In this document: positions 52,641-60,177 of the stretch, in pieces
Layout: each line of letters starts with the position of its first letter
Position numbering within the stretch: position 1 is the first letter of the stretch
DNA from: JACMNW01 sp963708425
GTDB lineage: Bacteria; Pseudomonadota; Alphaproteobacteria; Rhodobacterales; Rhodobacteraceae
DNA: 64,000 nucleotides
Direction of reading: 5' to 3'
Assembly: GCA_963708425.1 (NCBI GenBank)
Contig: OY970206.1
Coordinates: 1,240,001 to 1,304,000 of the forward strand
Program-made: the position numbers and the translations under genes
Notes under the pieces: generated by a model
Told to the model about the DNA's origin: nothing
What the model saw: only the letters and a program-made list of their open reading frames with translations
Databases searched by the model: none

Positions 52641-53864
52641 CTACCCCACCACATTGAACCCCGGCCCATACGGATAGCCGGTGATGTTCTCGTTGCTGTC
52701 TTCCGTCACCACAAAAATATCATGTTCGCGGTATCCCCCCGCCCCCGGCTGCCCTTCCGGAATGGTCAGCATCGGCTCCATCGATATCACCATGCCGGCC
52801 TCCAGCACTGTGTCGATATCCTCGCGCAATTCCAGCCCCGCCTCGCGGCCATAGTAATGCGACAGGATGCCGAATGAATGCCCATAGCCAAACGTCCGGT
52901 ATTGCAGCATCTGCCGTTCGGCCAGAAAATCGTTGATCAACCCGGTAATTTCCGAACAACTCCGCCCCGGTTTCAGCAGCGTCATGCCATATTCATGCGC
53001 CGCAATATTCGCCTCCCACACATGCAGGCTGGCACTATCCACTTCGCCCACAAACATGGTCCGCTCCAGCGCCGTGTAATAGCCGGAAATCATCGGAAAG
53101 CAGTTCAGGCTCAGAATGTCGCCCTGCTTCAACTTGCGGCTGGTCACCGGGTTATGCGCCCCATCGGTGTTGATCCCCGCTTGAAACCAAACCCAGGTAT
53201 CGCGGTATTCCGCATCTGGAAACCGCTTGGCAATTTCCAGTTCCATCGCATCGCGGCCCGCCATCGCCACGTCAATCTCGCGCGCCCCAACCCGCACGGC
53301 GTCCTTGATGGCATAACCGCCCACATCCGCCACCTGCGCCCCTTGCTTGATCAACGCAATCTCGGCGGGTGATTTCGTCATCCGCTGCACCATCGTCGCC
53401 GGGGCAATATCCATCCCGCGCTTCGGCTGCACAAAGGCGTTGAACTTCTCCGCCCGCTCCATCGTCAGATGGTCGGCCTCCACCCCCACTTGCTTACCCA
53501 CACCAGTAACAGACGCCACCGCCCGCCAGAAATTATCGCGCTTCCAATCGGTATAGGTGATGTTGTCGCCATGGCTACGCCGCCACGGCTGCCCGGCATC
53601 AATGCCCGCCGAAATTGTCACACATTCCGTAGCCGTCACAACACACCCATAGGGCCGCCCAAACGAGCAATACAGAAACCCCGTATAATACGCGACATTG
53701 TGCATCGACGTCAGCACAACCGCATCCAGCCCGTGCATCTCCATGATATCGCGCAAGCCTGCCACGCGATCCTCGTATTCCTCTATCGCAAACGGCAAAA
53801 CCGCCTTGGTGCCATTGTGAAACCGATAGTGCTCCGGGCGATCAACGTTACGATTTGGCGTCAT
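52641..53864 (-). CDS. Creatinase (creatine amidinohydrolase)
   Basis: M24-fold 'pita-bread' enzyme that hydrolyses creatine to sarcosine and urea. The 407-residue protein matches Pseudomonas creatinase through long blocks: FLYCSFGRPY, GQPWRRSHGDNITYTDW, FQAGINTDGAHNPVT with the catalytic His237, RTFGYGHSFGILSHYYGRE and MEPMLTIPEGQPGAGG. Resemblance is much closer than to aminopeptidase P. The start at 53864 (MTPNRNVDRPEHY) gives family length. Sarcosine oxidase or demethylase, creatininase and urease are not nearby, so its metabolic setting is unclear. Confidence 0.88.
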   Translation of the reverse strand: MTPNRNVDRPEHYRFHNGTKAVLPFAIEEYEDRVAGLRDIMEMHGLDAVVLTSMHNVAYYTGFLYCSFGRPYGCVVTATECVTISAGIDAGQPWRRSHGDNITYTDWKRDNFWRAVASVTGVGKQVGVEADHLTMERAEKFNAFVQPKRGMDIAPATMVQRMTKSPAEIALIKQGAQVADVGGYAIKDAVRVGAREIDVAMAGRDAMELEIAKRFPDAEYRDTWVWFQAGINTDGAHNPVTSRKLKQGDILSLNCFPMISGYYTALERTMFVGEVDSASLHVWEANIAAHEYGMTLLKPGRSCSEITGLINDFLAERQMLQYRTFGYGHSFGILSHYYGREAGLELREDIDTVLEAGMVISMEPMLTIPEGQPGAGGYREHDIFVVTEDSNENITGYPYGPGFNVVG

Positions 53865-54144
53865 GTCAGACCTCATGGCTGGGGTCTGCAAATTGCCGGA
53901 CCCCCAACGATCCCGGCGTACAGGACGAAAGCAGGGGCAATCCTGCAAGCAACGGAAAGCCATGCTTCCCTGCGGCGACGCTATCCGCCGCGGCCTGACC
54001 GCACCATGCCGACAGCGCCCCATTTTGGCAAGCACCAACACAATGTCGCTGCGTCACATAGCCCCGGCGGATCACCGCCACGCTGCCTTGAACAAAGCCG
54101 CTCAGTCCCCATCTAGGGACCAGCTTATTCATAAAGGAGACATC
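53865..54144. other. Intergenic region between creatinase and zinc-ribbon gene
   Basis: 280 bases with no convincing coding frame. It should carry the creatinase promoter. A good ribosome site (AAAGGAGA at about 54132) belongs to the zinc-ribbon gene. No operator or repeat is obvious. Confidence 0.4.
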
Positions 54145-54468
54145 ATGCGCTGCCCAGTAGACAACGAAACCCTCGTGATCGCCGACCGCGGCGGAGTAGA
54201 GATCGACTATTGCCCGAAATGCCGTGGCGTCTGGCTGGACCGTGGCGAGTTGGACAAGATCATCGACCGCGCTGCCAGTGCCGAACCGGCTGCGCCACCG
54301 CGCCCAACCTCACAACCCGTCTACCAACCCGAACCACCACGCGGTGCACCGCAAGCCTACCCCGAACCCGTACGCGGCCGCCGCGATGATGATGACGACG
54401 ACGATTACCGTCGCGGCTACAAGAAAAAACGCCGCGAAAGCTTTCTGGGCGAGCTGTTCGACTTCTAA
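54145..54468 (+). CDS. TFIIB-type zinc-ribbon protein
   Basis: A 107-residue cytoplasmic protein. The N-terminal zf-TFIIB domain (MRCPVDNETLVIADRGGVEIDYCPKCRGVWLDRGELDKII in family terms) has Cys3, Cys23 and Cys26; the first pair reads CPVD, a common variant with three Cys. The middle is Pro/Gln-rich, then an acidic run of seven Asp and a basic KKKRR precede the conserved ESFLGELFDF tail. Function unknown; widespread in proteobacteria. AAAGGAGA is the ribosome site. Confidence 0.85.
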   Translation: MRCPVDNETLVIADRGGVEIDYCPKCRGVWLDRGELDKIIDRAASAEPAAPPRPTSQPVYQPEPPRGAPQAYPEPVRGRRDDDDDDDYRRGYKKKRRESFLGELFDF

Positions 54469-54486
54469 CCCCACCCGCAGCCCCAC

Positions 54487-54510
54487 CCGTAGGGTGCGCT
54501 TCAGCGCACC
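54487..54510. repeat. Palindromic repeat A, copy 2
   Basis: Identical over 24 bases to 34255-34278, with core palindrome GGTGCGCTTCAGCGCACC. It lies just after the zinc-ribbon gene and 42 bases before repeat B copy 2. Confidence 0.8.
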
Positions 54511-54552
54511 GCCCTAACAGCACGACCAAGCCCCCCCTCGCAAACCTGCAGC

Positions 54553-54589
54553 CTCCCTCCCCCTCGTGGGGAGGGTTGGGGAGGGGGGC
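54553..54589. repeat. Repeat B, copy 2 (partial relative to copy 1)
   Basis: CTCCCTCCCCCTCGTGGGGA and following bases closely match the left part of the 34364-34482 element (about 33 shared bases with two mismatches). This copy lacks the long right inverted end. It forms a short CCCTCCCC/GGGGAGGG hairpin, which may terminate the zinc-ribbon transcript. Confidence 0.65.
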
Positions 54590-54661
54590 AACCTCCAAAA
54601 CCCACCCCGTCCCACAAAAAACACCTTGCCATCTGGCAAACAATCCCTTATACTATGCCAT

Positions 54662-55003
54662 ATGGAAAACAATCCCGCCCCCCTGAACCTCGCCTTCCAC
54701 GCCCTCGCCGATCCAACCCGGCGTGCTGTGATCGCGCAGCTGATCACCGGCCCCGCGTCCATAACAGACCTCGCCGCCCCGTTTGACATGGGCCTGCCGT
54801 CATTCTTGAAACATATCAAAGTATTGCAAGACAGCGGCCTGATCAGCTCCGAAAAAATCGGTCGTGTGCGCACCTGCCACGTCATCCCGCAAAGACTGGC
54901 CGCAACCGAAAATTGGCTCAGCAACCAACGCGCCATCTGGCAGGGCCGAACAGACCGCCTAGCCACTTTTGTCGAAACACATCATCAGGACCGCTCAAAA
55001 TGA
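54662..55003 (+). CDS. ArsR-family HTH regulator
   Basis: A 113-residue winged-helix repressor of the ArsR type (LNLAFHALADPTRRAVIAQL, then 'LPSFLKHIKVLQDSGLISSEKIGRVRTCHV'). It lacks the Cys metal box, so it is of the group usually paired with SRPBCC/AHSA1 proteins. Its stop overlaps the start of exactly such a gene (ATGA). The start at 54662 follows TATACTATGCCAT, which contains a possible -10 element. Confidence 0.9.
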   Translation: MENNPAPLNLAFHALADPTRRAVIAQLITGPASITDLAAPFDMGLPSFLKHIKVLQDSGLISSEKIGRVRTCHVIPQRLAATENWLSNQRAIWQGRTDRLATFVETHHQDRSK

Positions 55004-55464
55004 CCCTGGCCACCGAACTTACCATCTCCAAAATCATCAAAGCCCCGCGCGCCGCAGTCTGGCGCGCCTGGGCCGAACCACACCAATTCGAGAAGTGGTG
55101 GATACCCGAACCCATCAAATGCAAAGTCGTGCAAATGGACCTGCGCCCCGGCGGCGGTTTCGAAACCCTGATGAGCGAGAACGGCGGCCCGTTTCAACCG
55201 CATGTCGAAGGCTGTTTCCTTGACATCATCCCGCACCAAAAGATCGTCTTCACCACCGTCCTGAAACAGGGCTGGCACCCGATCAAGCCATGGCTGGCAA
55301 TGACCGCAATCATCACCATGGCTGACGACGGCCTCCACACAAAGTATGTCGCCCGCGCCCTGCACCGCACCCCCGAGGAAAGCCAGAAGCACGATGAGAT
55401 GGGGTTTTATGATGGCTGGGGCAGCGTCATCGACCAACTCGAAAAGCTGGCGAAGACGCTATGA
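55000..55464 (+). CDS. SRPBCC/AHSA1-domain protein
   Basis: A 154-residue START-like hydrophobic-pocket protein: TISKIIKAPRAAVWRAWAEP, 'FEKWWIPEPIKCKVVQMDLRPGG' and a C-terminal helix GFYDGWGSVIDQLEKLA. Ligand unknown. The four-base overlap with the ArsR gene marks the widespread ArsR-AHSA1 operon, in which the repressor is thought to control the pair. Confidence 0.9.
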   Translation: MTLATELTISKIIKAPRAAVWRAWAEPHQFEKWWIPEPIKCKVVQMDLRPGGGFETLMSENGGPFQPHVEGCFLDIIPHQKIVFTTVLKQGWHPIKPWLAMTAIITMADDGLHTKYVARALHRTPEESQKHDEMGFYDGWGSVIDQLEKLAKTL

Positions 55465-55483
55465 GGCCTGCGCACCGCTCCTA

Positions 55484-56305
55484 TCAGCCCACCCGCGTCC
55501 ATGCGGCCGTCACTGTCGGCCAATGCACAAGATGCTCACCCTTCGCCGTAATCGCACGGATCTGATCCGGGAGCCGGGCGATCTCTTCTTCCGTGGCCAG
55601 CCCCATCTTCACGGCACCTGCCCCAAATCCAGCCACGGCTTTCGCCAACATCGAATCCGCGTGCGTAACCTCCAGAAAAGCTTGCGCATCGGTGCCATGT
55701 GGCATTGGCAGACCCGCCTCGCGGAACCATTCCCCCAAACGCACACCCGCATCAAGCGGCCGCCCAGCACCGGCAAGCGTGCCATTTAATATCTCAATCC
55801 CGCGCGCAAGCACTGGGTGAAACGGCGCAATCTGAAGGGTGCCCATCACATAATCCATCGCGACAAGCGTTCCACGCGGCTTTGTCAGTGCCGCCAACCG
55901 GCGTACCATTTTCACCGGATCATCCATGTGAAGCAGTAGAAACCGGCAGTACACCATGTCAAAAGGTGCGCCCGGCACTTCGGCACCATCCAGCAGATTG
56001 GCCGCGTAAAAGTGGAAATCTCCAGGTTCCTCTGACCGTATCTGCGCCAGCCCATAAGCGCCAACCTCAGCATCAATATCAACGCCAGTTACCGATCCCG
56101 TCGGTCCGACCCTTTTTGCCATCAGACGCATCACTTCGCCTGGGCCGCACCCCGCGTCAAGCACACTCATCCCTTGACCCAGACCAGCCTTCCCAAGCAC
56201 TTGGTCCGTCAACGGCGACCAAACAGCCGCCTGCGCCCGCAACCTTTCGTATTCACTGGCAGTCCGTGCCAGAACATAACCATCGGCATTCGTATCGTTC
56301 GACAT
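55484..56305 (-). CDS. Class I SAM-dependent methyltransferase
   Basis: A 273-residue protein with motif I VLDAGCGPGEVMRL, acidic motif II (VTGVDIDAEV) and FDMVYCRFLLLHMDDP, in the UbiE/small-molecule methyltransferase style. The C-terminal half has no substrate-identifying signature. It is convergent with the AHSA1 gene (19-base gap) and divergent from the NYN gene. Confidence 0.87.
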   Translation of the reverse strand: MSNDTNADGYVLARTASEYERLRAQAAVWSPLTDQVLGKAGLGQGMSVLDAGCGPGEVMRLMAKRVGPTGSVTGVDIDAEVGAYGLAQIRSEEPGDFHFYAANLLDGAEVPGAPFDMVYCRFLLLHMDDPVKMVRRLAALTKPRGTLVAMDYVMGTLQIAPFHPVLARGIEILNGTLAGAGRPLDAGVRLGEWFREAGLPMPHGTDAQAFLEVTHADSMLAKAVAGFGAGAVKMGLATEEEIARLPDQIRAITAKGEHLVHWPTVTAAWTRVG

Positions 56306-56427
56306 TTCAATGACTCCACTCTAAAATTGTGCGGCTTTATATGATGCTGCCTGTGCGTCTAAACCGCAGGGGCGATGCCCGATTTCCCTGTATTGGCGGA
56401 CATCAAGACATATGTTACCCCTATCCC

Positions 56428-57009
56428 ATGATCGTGCCAGTTATTTTACTACTGTTTTCACTGGCGGGTATTGCGGCCGCACTGACCCAGCCGGGGCTTT
56501 CCGACCTTATTTTGCTAGCCGCCCTCTGCGCCCTCGCCAGCCTGTTTCTTCTGGTTCGCGCCTACAGTCGCCGCGCCGAAGGCAGCAGCAAGCCCAAGCA
56601 GAAGATGATGGTAATCGACGGCTCAAACGTCATGCACTGGAAAGATGGCACGCCGCAAATCAACACCCTGCGCGAAGTGGTGCAGCATCTGACCTCGCTT
56701 GGCTACAACCCGGGCGTCGTCTTTGATGCAAATGCCGGTCATCTGATGACGGGCAAATATCAACATCACGGGGCGATGGGCAGGCTTCTTGGTTTGCCCG
56801 AAGAGCGTGTCATGGTAGTAAACAAGGGCAACCAAGCAGACCCTACCATTCTGGCCGCCGCCCGCCACCTTGGCGCGCGCATCGTCACCAACGACCGCTA
56901 CAAAGACTGGGCAGATACTCACCCCGAGGTGCGCGAACCTGGACATCTGATTACGGGTCAGTTTCAGGACGGCAAGCTTTCACTCAATTTTGGCGAAAGC
57001 CCCAAATAG
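56428..57009 (+). CDS. Membrane-anchored NYN-domain nuclease
   Basis: A 193-residue protein: two closely spaced N-terminal transmembrane helices (about 2-18 and 24-44), then a PIN-like NYN (Zc3h12a-type) RNase domain. Acidic catalytic candidates are Asp in MMVIDGSNVMHW, Asp in VVFDANAG, and the RIVTNDRYKDW segment with Asp residues. It should cleave RNA near the inner membrane; targets unknown. I chose the ATG at 56428, since the upstream in-frame region lacks conserved features. It precedes a methyltransferase gene by 22 bases. Confidence 0.8.
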   Translation: MIVPVILLLFSLAGIAAALTQPGLSDLILLAALCALASLFLLVRAYSRRAEGSSKPKQKMMVIDGSNVMHWKDGTPQINTLREVVQHLTSLGYNPGVVFDANAGHLMTGKYQHHGAMGRLLGLPEERVMVVNKGNQADPTILAAARHLGARIVTNDRYKDWADTHPEVREPGHLITGQFQDGKLSLNFGESPK

Positions 57010-57031
57010 CGTCGTTTAGCAAAGGCCCATC

Positions 57032-57676
57032 ATGACACAAAAAAACCCCGGCCAGTCCATTCTTGAAAATGCCTACAAACTGGCCACTCCTGACGATAAT
57101 GCGGCCTATTACAACGCCTTCGCCGCCACCTACGACAGCGATTTCGTAGCGCAGATGGGCTATCAATACCCCAAAGCCATTGCCGAGGCGTATCGCAGTA
57201 CAGCCACCCCCGAAGACATTCCGATAGCCGATATCGGCTGCGGAACTGGCATTGTCGCGGCGGAACTGGCGCTGCCAAATACCGCCATTGACGGCATTGA
57301 TATTTCGCCTGAAATGTTGGCGGTCGCCCGGCAAAAATCGCTCTACCGCCGCCTGATGCAAGTTGATCTGACAGGCCCGCTGGACACAATCGCCAACACC
57401 TACGGCGCGGTGCTAAGTTCCGGAACCTTCACCCACGGCCACCTTGGCCCAGCACCTTTGCGCGGTCTGCTGGATATCGCCCGCGCCGGTGCCCTGTTCA
57501 TCATCGGCGTCAACCAACAACACTTTGAAGCACAAAACTTCGCCAGCCTTTTGGATGCGTTGGTGGCAGATGGCGCGATAACCTCGGTCACCTTAGATGA
57601 AATCAAGGTCTATTCCAAAGACGGACACGACCATTCAAACGACCGCGCCTTCATACTGCAATACCGAAAAATCTAG
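57032..57676 (+). CDS. SAM-dependent methyltransferase
   Basis: A 214-residue protein with motif I IADIGCGTGIVAAEL at about 66-80, IDGIDISPEMLAVAR and a post-motif region around 'GTFTHGHLGPAPLRGLL'. The N-terminal YYNAFAATYDSDFV is typical of the UbiE/WBSCR27-like group. Substrate unknown. Probably co-transcribed with the NYN gene. The next 101 bases downstream hold the palindrome-rich intergenic block. Confidence 0.85.
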   Translation: MTQKNPGQSILENAYKLATPDDNAAYYNAFAATYDSDFVAQMGYQYPKAIAEAYRSTATPEDIPIADIGCGTGIVAAELALPNTAIDGIDISPEMLAVARQKSLYRRLMQVDLTGPLDTIANTYGAVLSSGTFTHGHLGPAPLRGLLDIARAGALFIIGVNQQHFEAQNFASLLDALVADGAITSVTLDEIKVYSKDGHDHSNDRAFILQYRKI

Positions 57677-57685
57677 CGGTGCAGG

Positions 57686-57709
57686 TGTGTTACGGTTGCT
57701 CGTAACACA
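57686..57709. repeat. Inverted repeat TGTGTTACG / CGTAACACA
   Basis: Nine-base perfect arms with a six-base loop (GTTGCT), just after the methyltransferase stop. It shares the GTGTTAC half-site with the 16-base palindromes at 57766 and 59185. Confidence 0.75.
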
Positions 57710-57746
57710 TTAAAAAGCAGTTAACAAAACTAATATTATGCATACA
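57710..57746. promoter_or_regulatory. CtrA-like box and overlapping dif-like sequence
   Basis: 57710-57725 reads TTAAAAAGCAGTTAAC, matching the CtrA consensus TTAA-N7-TTAAC. 57719-57746 (minus-strand sense) matches the 28-base proteobacterial dif consensus at 19 of 28 positions: 9/11 in the XerD arm and 8/11 in the XerC arm, by hand alignment from memory. The two readings overlap. The segment is AT-rich in GC-rich DNA. Confidence 0.4.
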
Positions 57747-57765
57747 TATCAATTACTTAAGCAAA

Positions 57766-57781
57766 GTAACACGCGTGTTAC
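57766..57781. repeat. 16-base perfect palindrome, copy 1
   Basis: GTAACACGCGTGTTAC, overlapping the stop codon of moaE (57778-57780). An identical copy lies at 59185-59200. The two bracket moaE, moaD and pgsA. Confidence 0.85.
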
Positions 57782-58218
57782 CATCGCTTCAAAGCCGCCT
57801 CATCATCCTCTTTCGCCGTGACCCAGGTTGCGCCATCCGGGCTCAATTCTTTCTTCCAAAACGGGGCCCTTGATTTCAGATAATCCATCAAGAAATCCGC
57901 CGCCTCAAAAGCATCCCCCCGATGAAGCGACGCCGTCGCGACCATCATAATCGCTTCCCCCACAGCCAGCTTTCCAAACCGATGAATGACCAAAACATCC
58001 ATCAAAGCCCACCTCAACGAAGCCTGCTCCATAATCGCCGCAATCGCCTTTTCCGTCATCCCAGGATAATGTTCGATCATCATCCCATCAACCGATCCCG
58101 CATCCCCCCGAACCAGCCCCGTGAACGTAACAATCGCCCCCGCCCCGGCCGCCTTCGCGGTGAAATCGTTCGCCTCGAACCCCGGATCAAACGCCGCTTC
58201 GTGCACGATCAGCCGCAT
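57778..58218 (-). CDS. moaE: Molybdopterin synthase catalytic subunit
   Basis: Large subunit of molybdopterin synthase, which inserts two sulfurs into precursor Z. The 146-residue protein has VTFTGLVR, the RFGKLAVGE motif and LKSRAPFWKKE with the probable catalytic lysines Lys115 and Lys122. It starts one base after the moaD stop. A 16-base palindrome overlaps its own stop codon. Confidence 0.95.
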   Translation of the reverse strand: MRLIVHEAAFDPGFEANDFTAKAAGAGAIVTFTGLVRGDAGSVDGMMIEHYPGMTEKAIAAIMEQASLRWALMDVLVIHRFGKLAVGEAIMMVATASLHRGDAFEAADFLMDYLKSRAPFWKKELSPDGATWVTAKEDDEAALKRW

Positions 58219-58219
58219 C

Positions 58220-58468
58220 CTACCCCCCCGTCATCGGCGGGAAGAACGCCACCTCACGCACGCCTTTCAGCGGCGCATCAAAGCTGGACAGTTCCTGATC
58301 CAGCGCGACCCTCAGGCTGGCAAGATCGGAAAATGCGACGGCATACCTTTCCTCCCGCCCGATCAGATCGGCAACCAACCCCGCCACGGTTTCGGCGTTG
58401 GTTTCCACCGTTTCGCGCGGCAGCCCAATCCTTTCGCGGACCCAAGCAAAGTAAAGCACGTCGATCAT
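58220..58468 (-). CDS. moaD: Molybdopterin synthase sulfur carrier subunit
   Basis: An 82-residue ubiquitin-like protein ending in Gly-Gly, whose C-terminus is thiocarboxylated to donate sulfur to molybdopterin. LYFAWVRERIGLP at the start and FFPPMTGG at the end are typical. It overlaps the pgsA stop by four bases and is followed by moaE after one base. The order pgsA-moaD-moaE is common in alphaproteobacteria. Confidence 0.94.
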   Translation of the reverse strand: MIDVLYFAWVRERIGLPRETVETNAETVAGLVADLIGREERYAVAFSDLASLRVALDQELSSFDAPLKGVREVAFFPPMTGG

Positions 58469-59130
58469 ACCTCATCCCGCAGATAGGGGCGTGACTTGTT
58501 GAAGTAATCCCATCCCGTCACCGCTGTCAGCGCTGCGGCGATCCAGATCAGCACCAATCCGCCCAACGTGGCCCATGAAGAACAGCCGCGCGCGCCGCAG
58601 GATCGGATGGGGTCGGCAAGGCCTTTGCTGACCGCGACCGCGTATTGATCGGCGGTCATGCCCTGACGAGCGATGCCTTCGACATGTTCCAGCCCAGTTC
58701 CCAGAAACAGCACCGCGATGGCGACCATCTGGGCGGTGGTTTTCCATTTCGCCAGCTTTGTCACCTTCAGAAGCCCCGCTTTCGAGCCGAGGAATTCGCG
58801 CAGGCCGCCGACGAAAACTTCGCGGAACAAGATGACGGTGGTGGGCAGGATCAGCCAGGGGTTCATGCCGGAATAGCCGGTGATGATCAGCAGGGCGATC
58901 ACGACCATGGCTTTGTCGGCGATTGGGTCCAGCATGGTGCCGAACTTGGATTCCTGTTTCCAGAGGCGGGCCAAGTAGCCGTCGAAATAGTCGGTGATCG
59001 CCGCCCCTATAAACAGGGTCAGGGCGAACCAGTCGGCTGAGGGGCGGTGAAAATAGAGGAACATCAAGGGGACGCCGGGGGCGGCGGCCAGCCTTATGAC
59101 GGTCAGGATATTCGGGATCGTCCATTTCAT
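58465..59130 (-). CDS. pgsA: CDP-diacylglycerol-glycerol-3-phosphate 3-phosphatidyltransferase
   Basis: Makes phosphatidylglycerol phosphate at the inner membrane. The 221-residue protein has about five to six hydrophobic helices and the complete CDP-alcohol phosphotransferase motif: D-x2-DG-x2-AR-x8-G-x3-D-x3-D (DYFDGYLARLWKQESKFG followed by TMLDPIAD). The N-terminus KWTIPNILTVIRLAAAP is standard. The G/C strand bias of the DNA changes sign within this gene, near 58.55 kb. Confidence 0.94.
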   Translation of the reverse strand: MKWTIPNILTVIRLAAAPGVPLMFLYFHRPSADWFALTLFIGAAITDYFDGYLARLWKQESKFGTMLDPIADKAMVVIALLIITGYSGMNPWLILPTTVILFREVFVGGLREFLGSKAGLLKVTKLAKWKTTAQMVAIAVLFLGTGLEHVEGIARQGMTADQYAVAVSKGLADPIRSCGARGCSSWATLGGLVLIWIAAALTAVTGWDYFNKSRPYLRDEV

Positions 59131-59561
59131 GCAAAAGTGGTAACTGATGAGACGGTCGGGGGGAAGGGGTGTGTTACTGGGCGGGTAACACGCGTGTTAC
59201 GTTATACAACATATTGATTTTAAACGATTTTTATATTATTGTTAAGAGTATTTTTAGGGTTTACGCCAGTAGCGGTTTGTTGGGCTCCGTGCGGCTTTGG
59301 TGATCTTGGGCGGAAAGCAGCACCGAGTCTGTGCCGGACAGTAAGAAGTGATCCCCGCAGTGGCACCACGCAACGGGCCGCTTAGTCGAACAGTGCAGTT
59401 TAAATCTATGGCGATTGTTGCAAAATCCCGATCAGTTTATCCCGCCGATTTGGTCTGTTTCTGATTCTTTTTAATCGCCCAGCTATTGCCACATCTGACC
59501 ACATTTCTGCCCGGTTCTGGCGGCAAGTCGGAGTGGAAGTAGCAAGTGGGGCGAGTCGCGC
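59131..59561. other. AT-rich, palindrome-bearing intergenic region
   Basis: 431 bases between the divergent pgsA and DUF4274-like genes. It contains GTGTTAC at 59171-59177, the second 16-base palindrome at 59185-59200, and a strongly AT-rich stretch (59201-59275). I find no coding frame, tRNA or clear terminator. It should hold the pgsA promoter. The arrangement resembles a regulatory or replication-associated site more than an ordinary spacer. Confidence 0.6.
59185..59200. repeat. 16-base perfect palindrome, copy 2
   Basis: GTAACACGCGTGTTAC, identical to 57766-57781. It is preceded by GTGTTAC at 59171, so three half-sites lie within 30 bases. It is 55 bases upstream of the pgsA start. Confidence 0.85.
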
Positions 59562-60170
59562 ATGGGCCTGATTGAACGTTCGGAAACAGCGCGTGCAAAC
59601 AACATCACAACCCGTCAGGCACGGCTTGCCGAATGGCGCGCTTTGCCCCCCGTTTGCGTGATGGGCGAACACAATGCCGATGGTGTGGCGTGGCTGCGCC
59701 GCCAAAGCCCTGCGGAATGGCACGAACTGGTTAAGGGCTACACTTGGGATAGCGATGATCTGTCGCTGATGATCTGCATCGCCGACCAACCCAACACTGA
59801 CCGGGCCACGATCCTTGCGATGCTGCTGGATCTGGACGTGACCTACTATGAAGGTCGCAAATCGCTTGGCGGTGACCCGCGCGCGGTGTTTCCAGAAATG
59901 ACCGATCTGCTGGACCGCATCGAGGTTGGGTTCGCTCGCGGTTATTACCAAAGCGCCGAATTTGGCCTTGTGCGCGACCGGTCGCAGCTGGACCGCACGA
60001 CCGGCTATCTGGCCAAGCTTGGCCGCACCCCAATCTGGGCCTTTCCAGACCGCACCTGGGCCGCGCTGAATGGCCGGGGCCACAAGCCGCGCTATGTCTA
60101 TGACAGCCGCGACGACGCATTCCGCCTGCCATTTGAGCAATGGGCGCGGCAACGGGCTCATCCGAATTAG
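59562..60170 (+). CDS. DUF4274-like protein
   Basis: A 202-residue soluble protein. The middle part (WHELVKGYTWDSDDLSLMIC, then 'DRATILAMLLDLDVTYYEG') resembles DUF4274, a domain found in proteins of unknown function, some associated with polymorphic-toxin immunity. The C-terminal half (RTPIWAFPDRTWAALNGRG) is unassigned. It lies on the plus strand between uvrC and pgsA, which are usually adjacent on one strand, so it is probably an insertion. Convergent with uvrC, 7 bases apart. Confidence 0.7.
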   Translation: MGLIERSETARANNITTRQARLAEWRALPPVCVMGEHNADGVAWLRRQSPAEWHELVKGYTWDSDDLSLMICIADQPNTDRATILAMLLDLDVTYYEGRKSLGGDPRAVFPEMTDLLDRIEVGFARGYYQSAEFGLVRDRSQLDRTTGYLAKLGRTPIWAFPDRTWAALNGRGHKPRYVYDSRDDAFRLPFEQWARQRAHPN

Positions 60171-60177
60171 GCGAACG

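Noticed and set aside
54145..54468. Loss of a zinc ligand in the TFIIB-type ribbon (CPVD in place of CPxC)
   Set aside because: The CPxD form is, as far as I recall, common in this family, so it is not a sign of decay.
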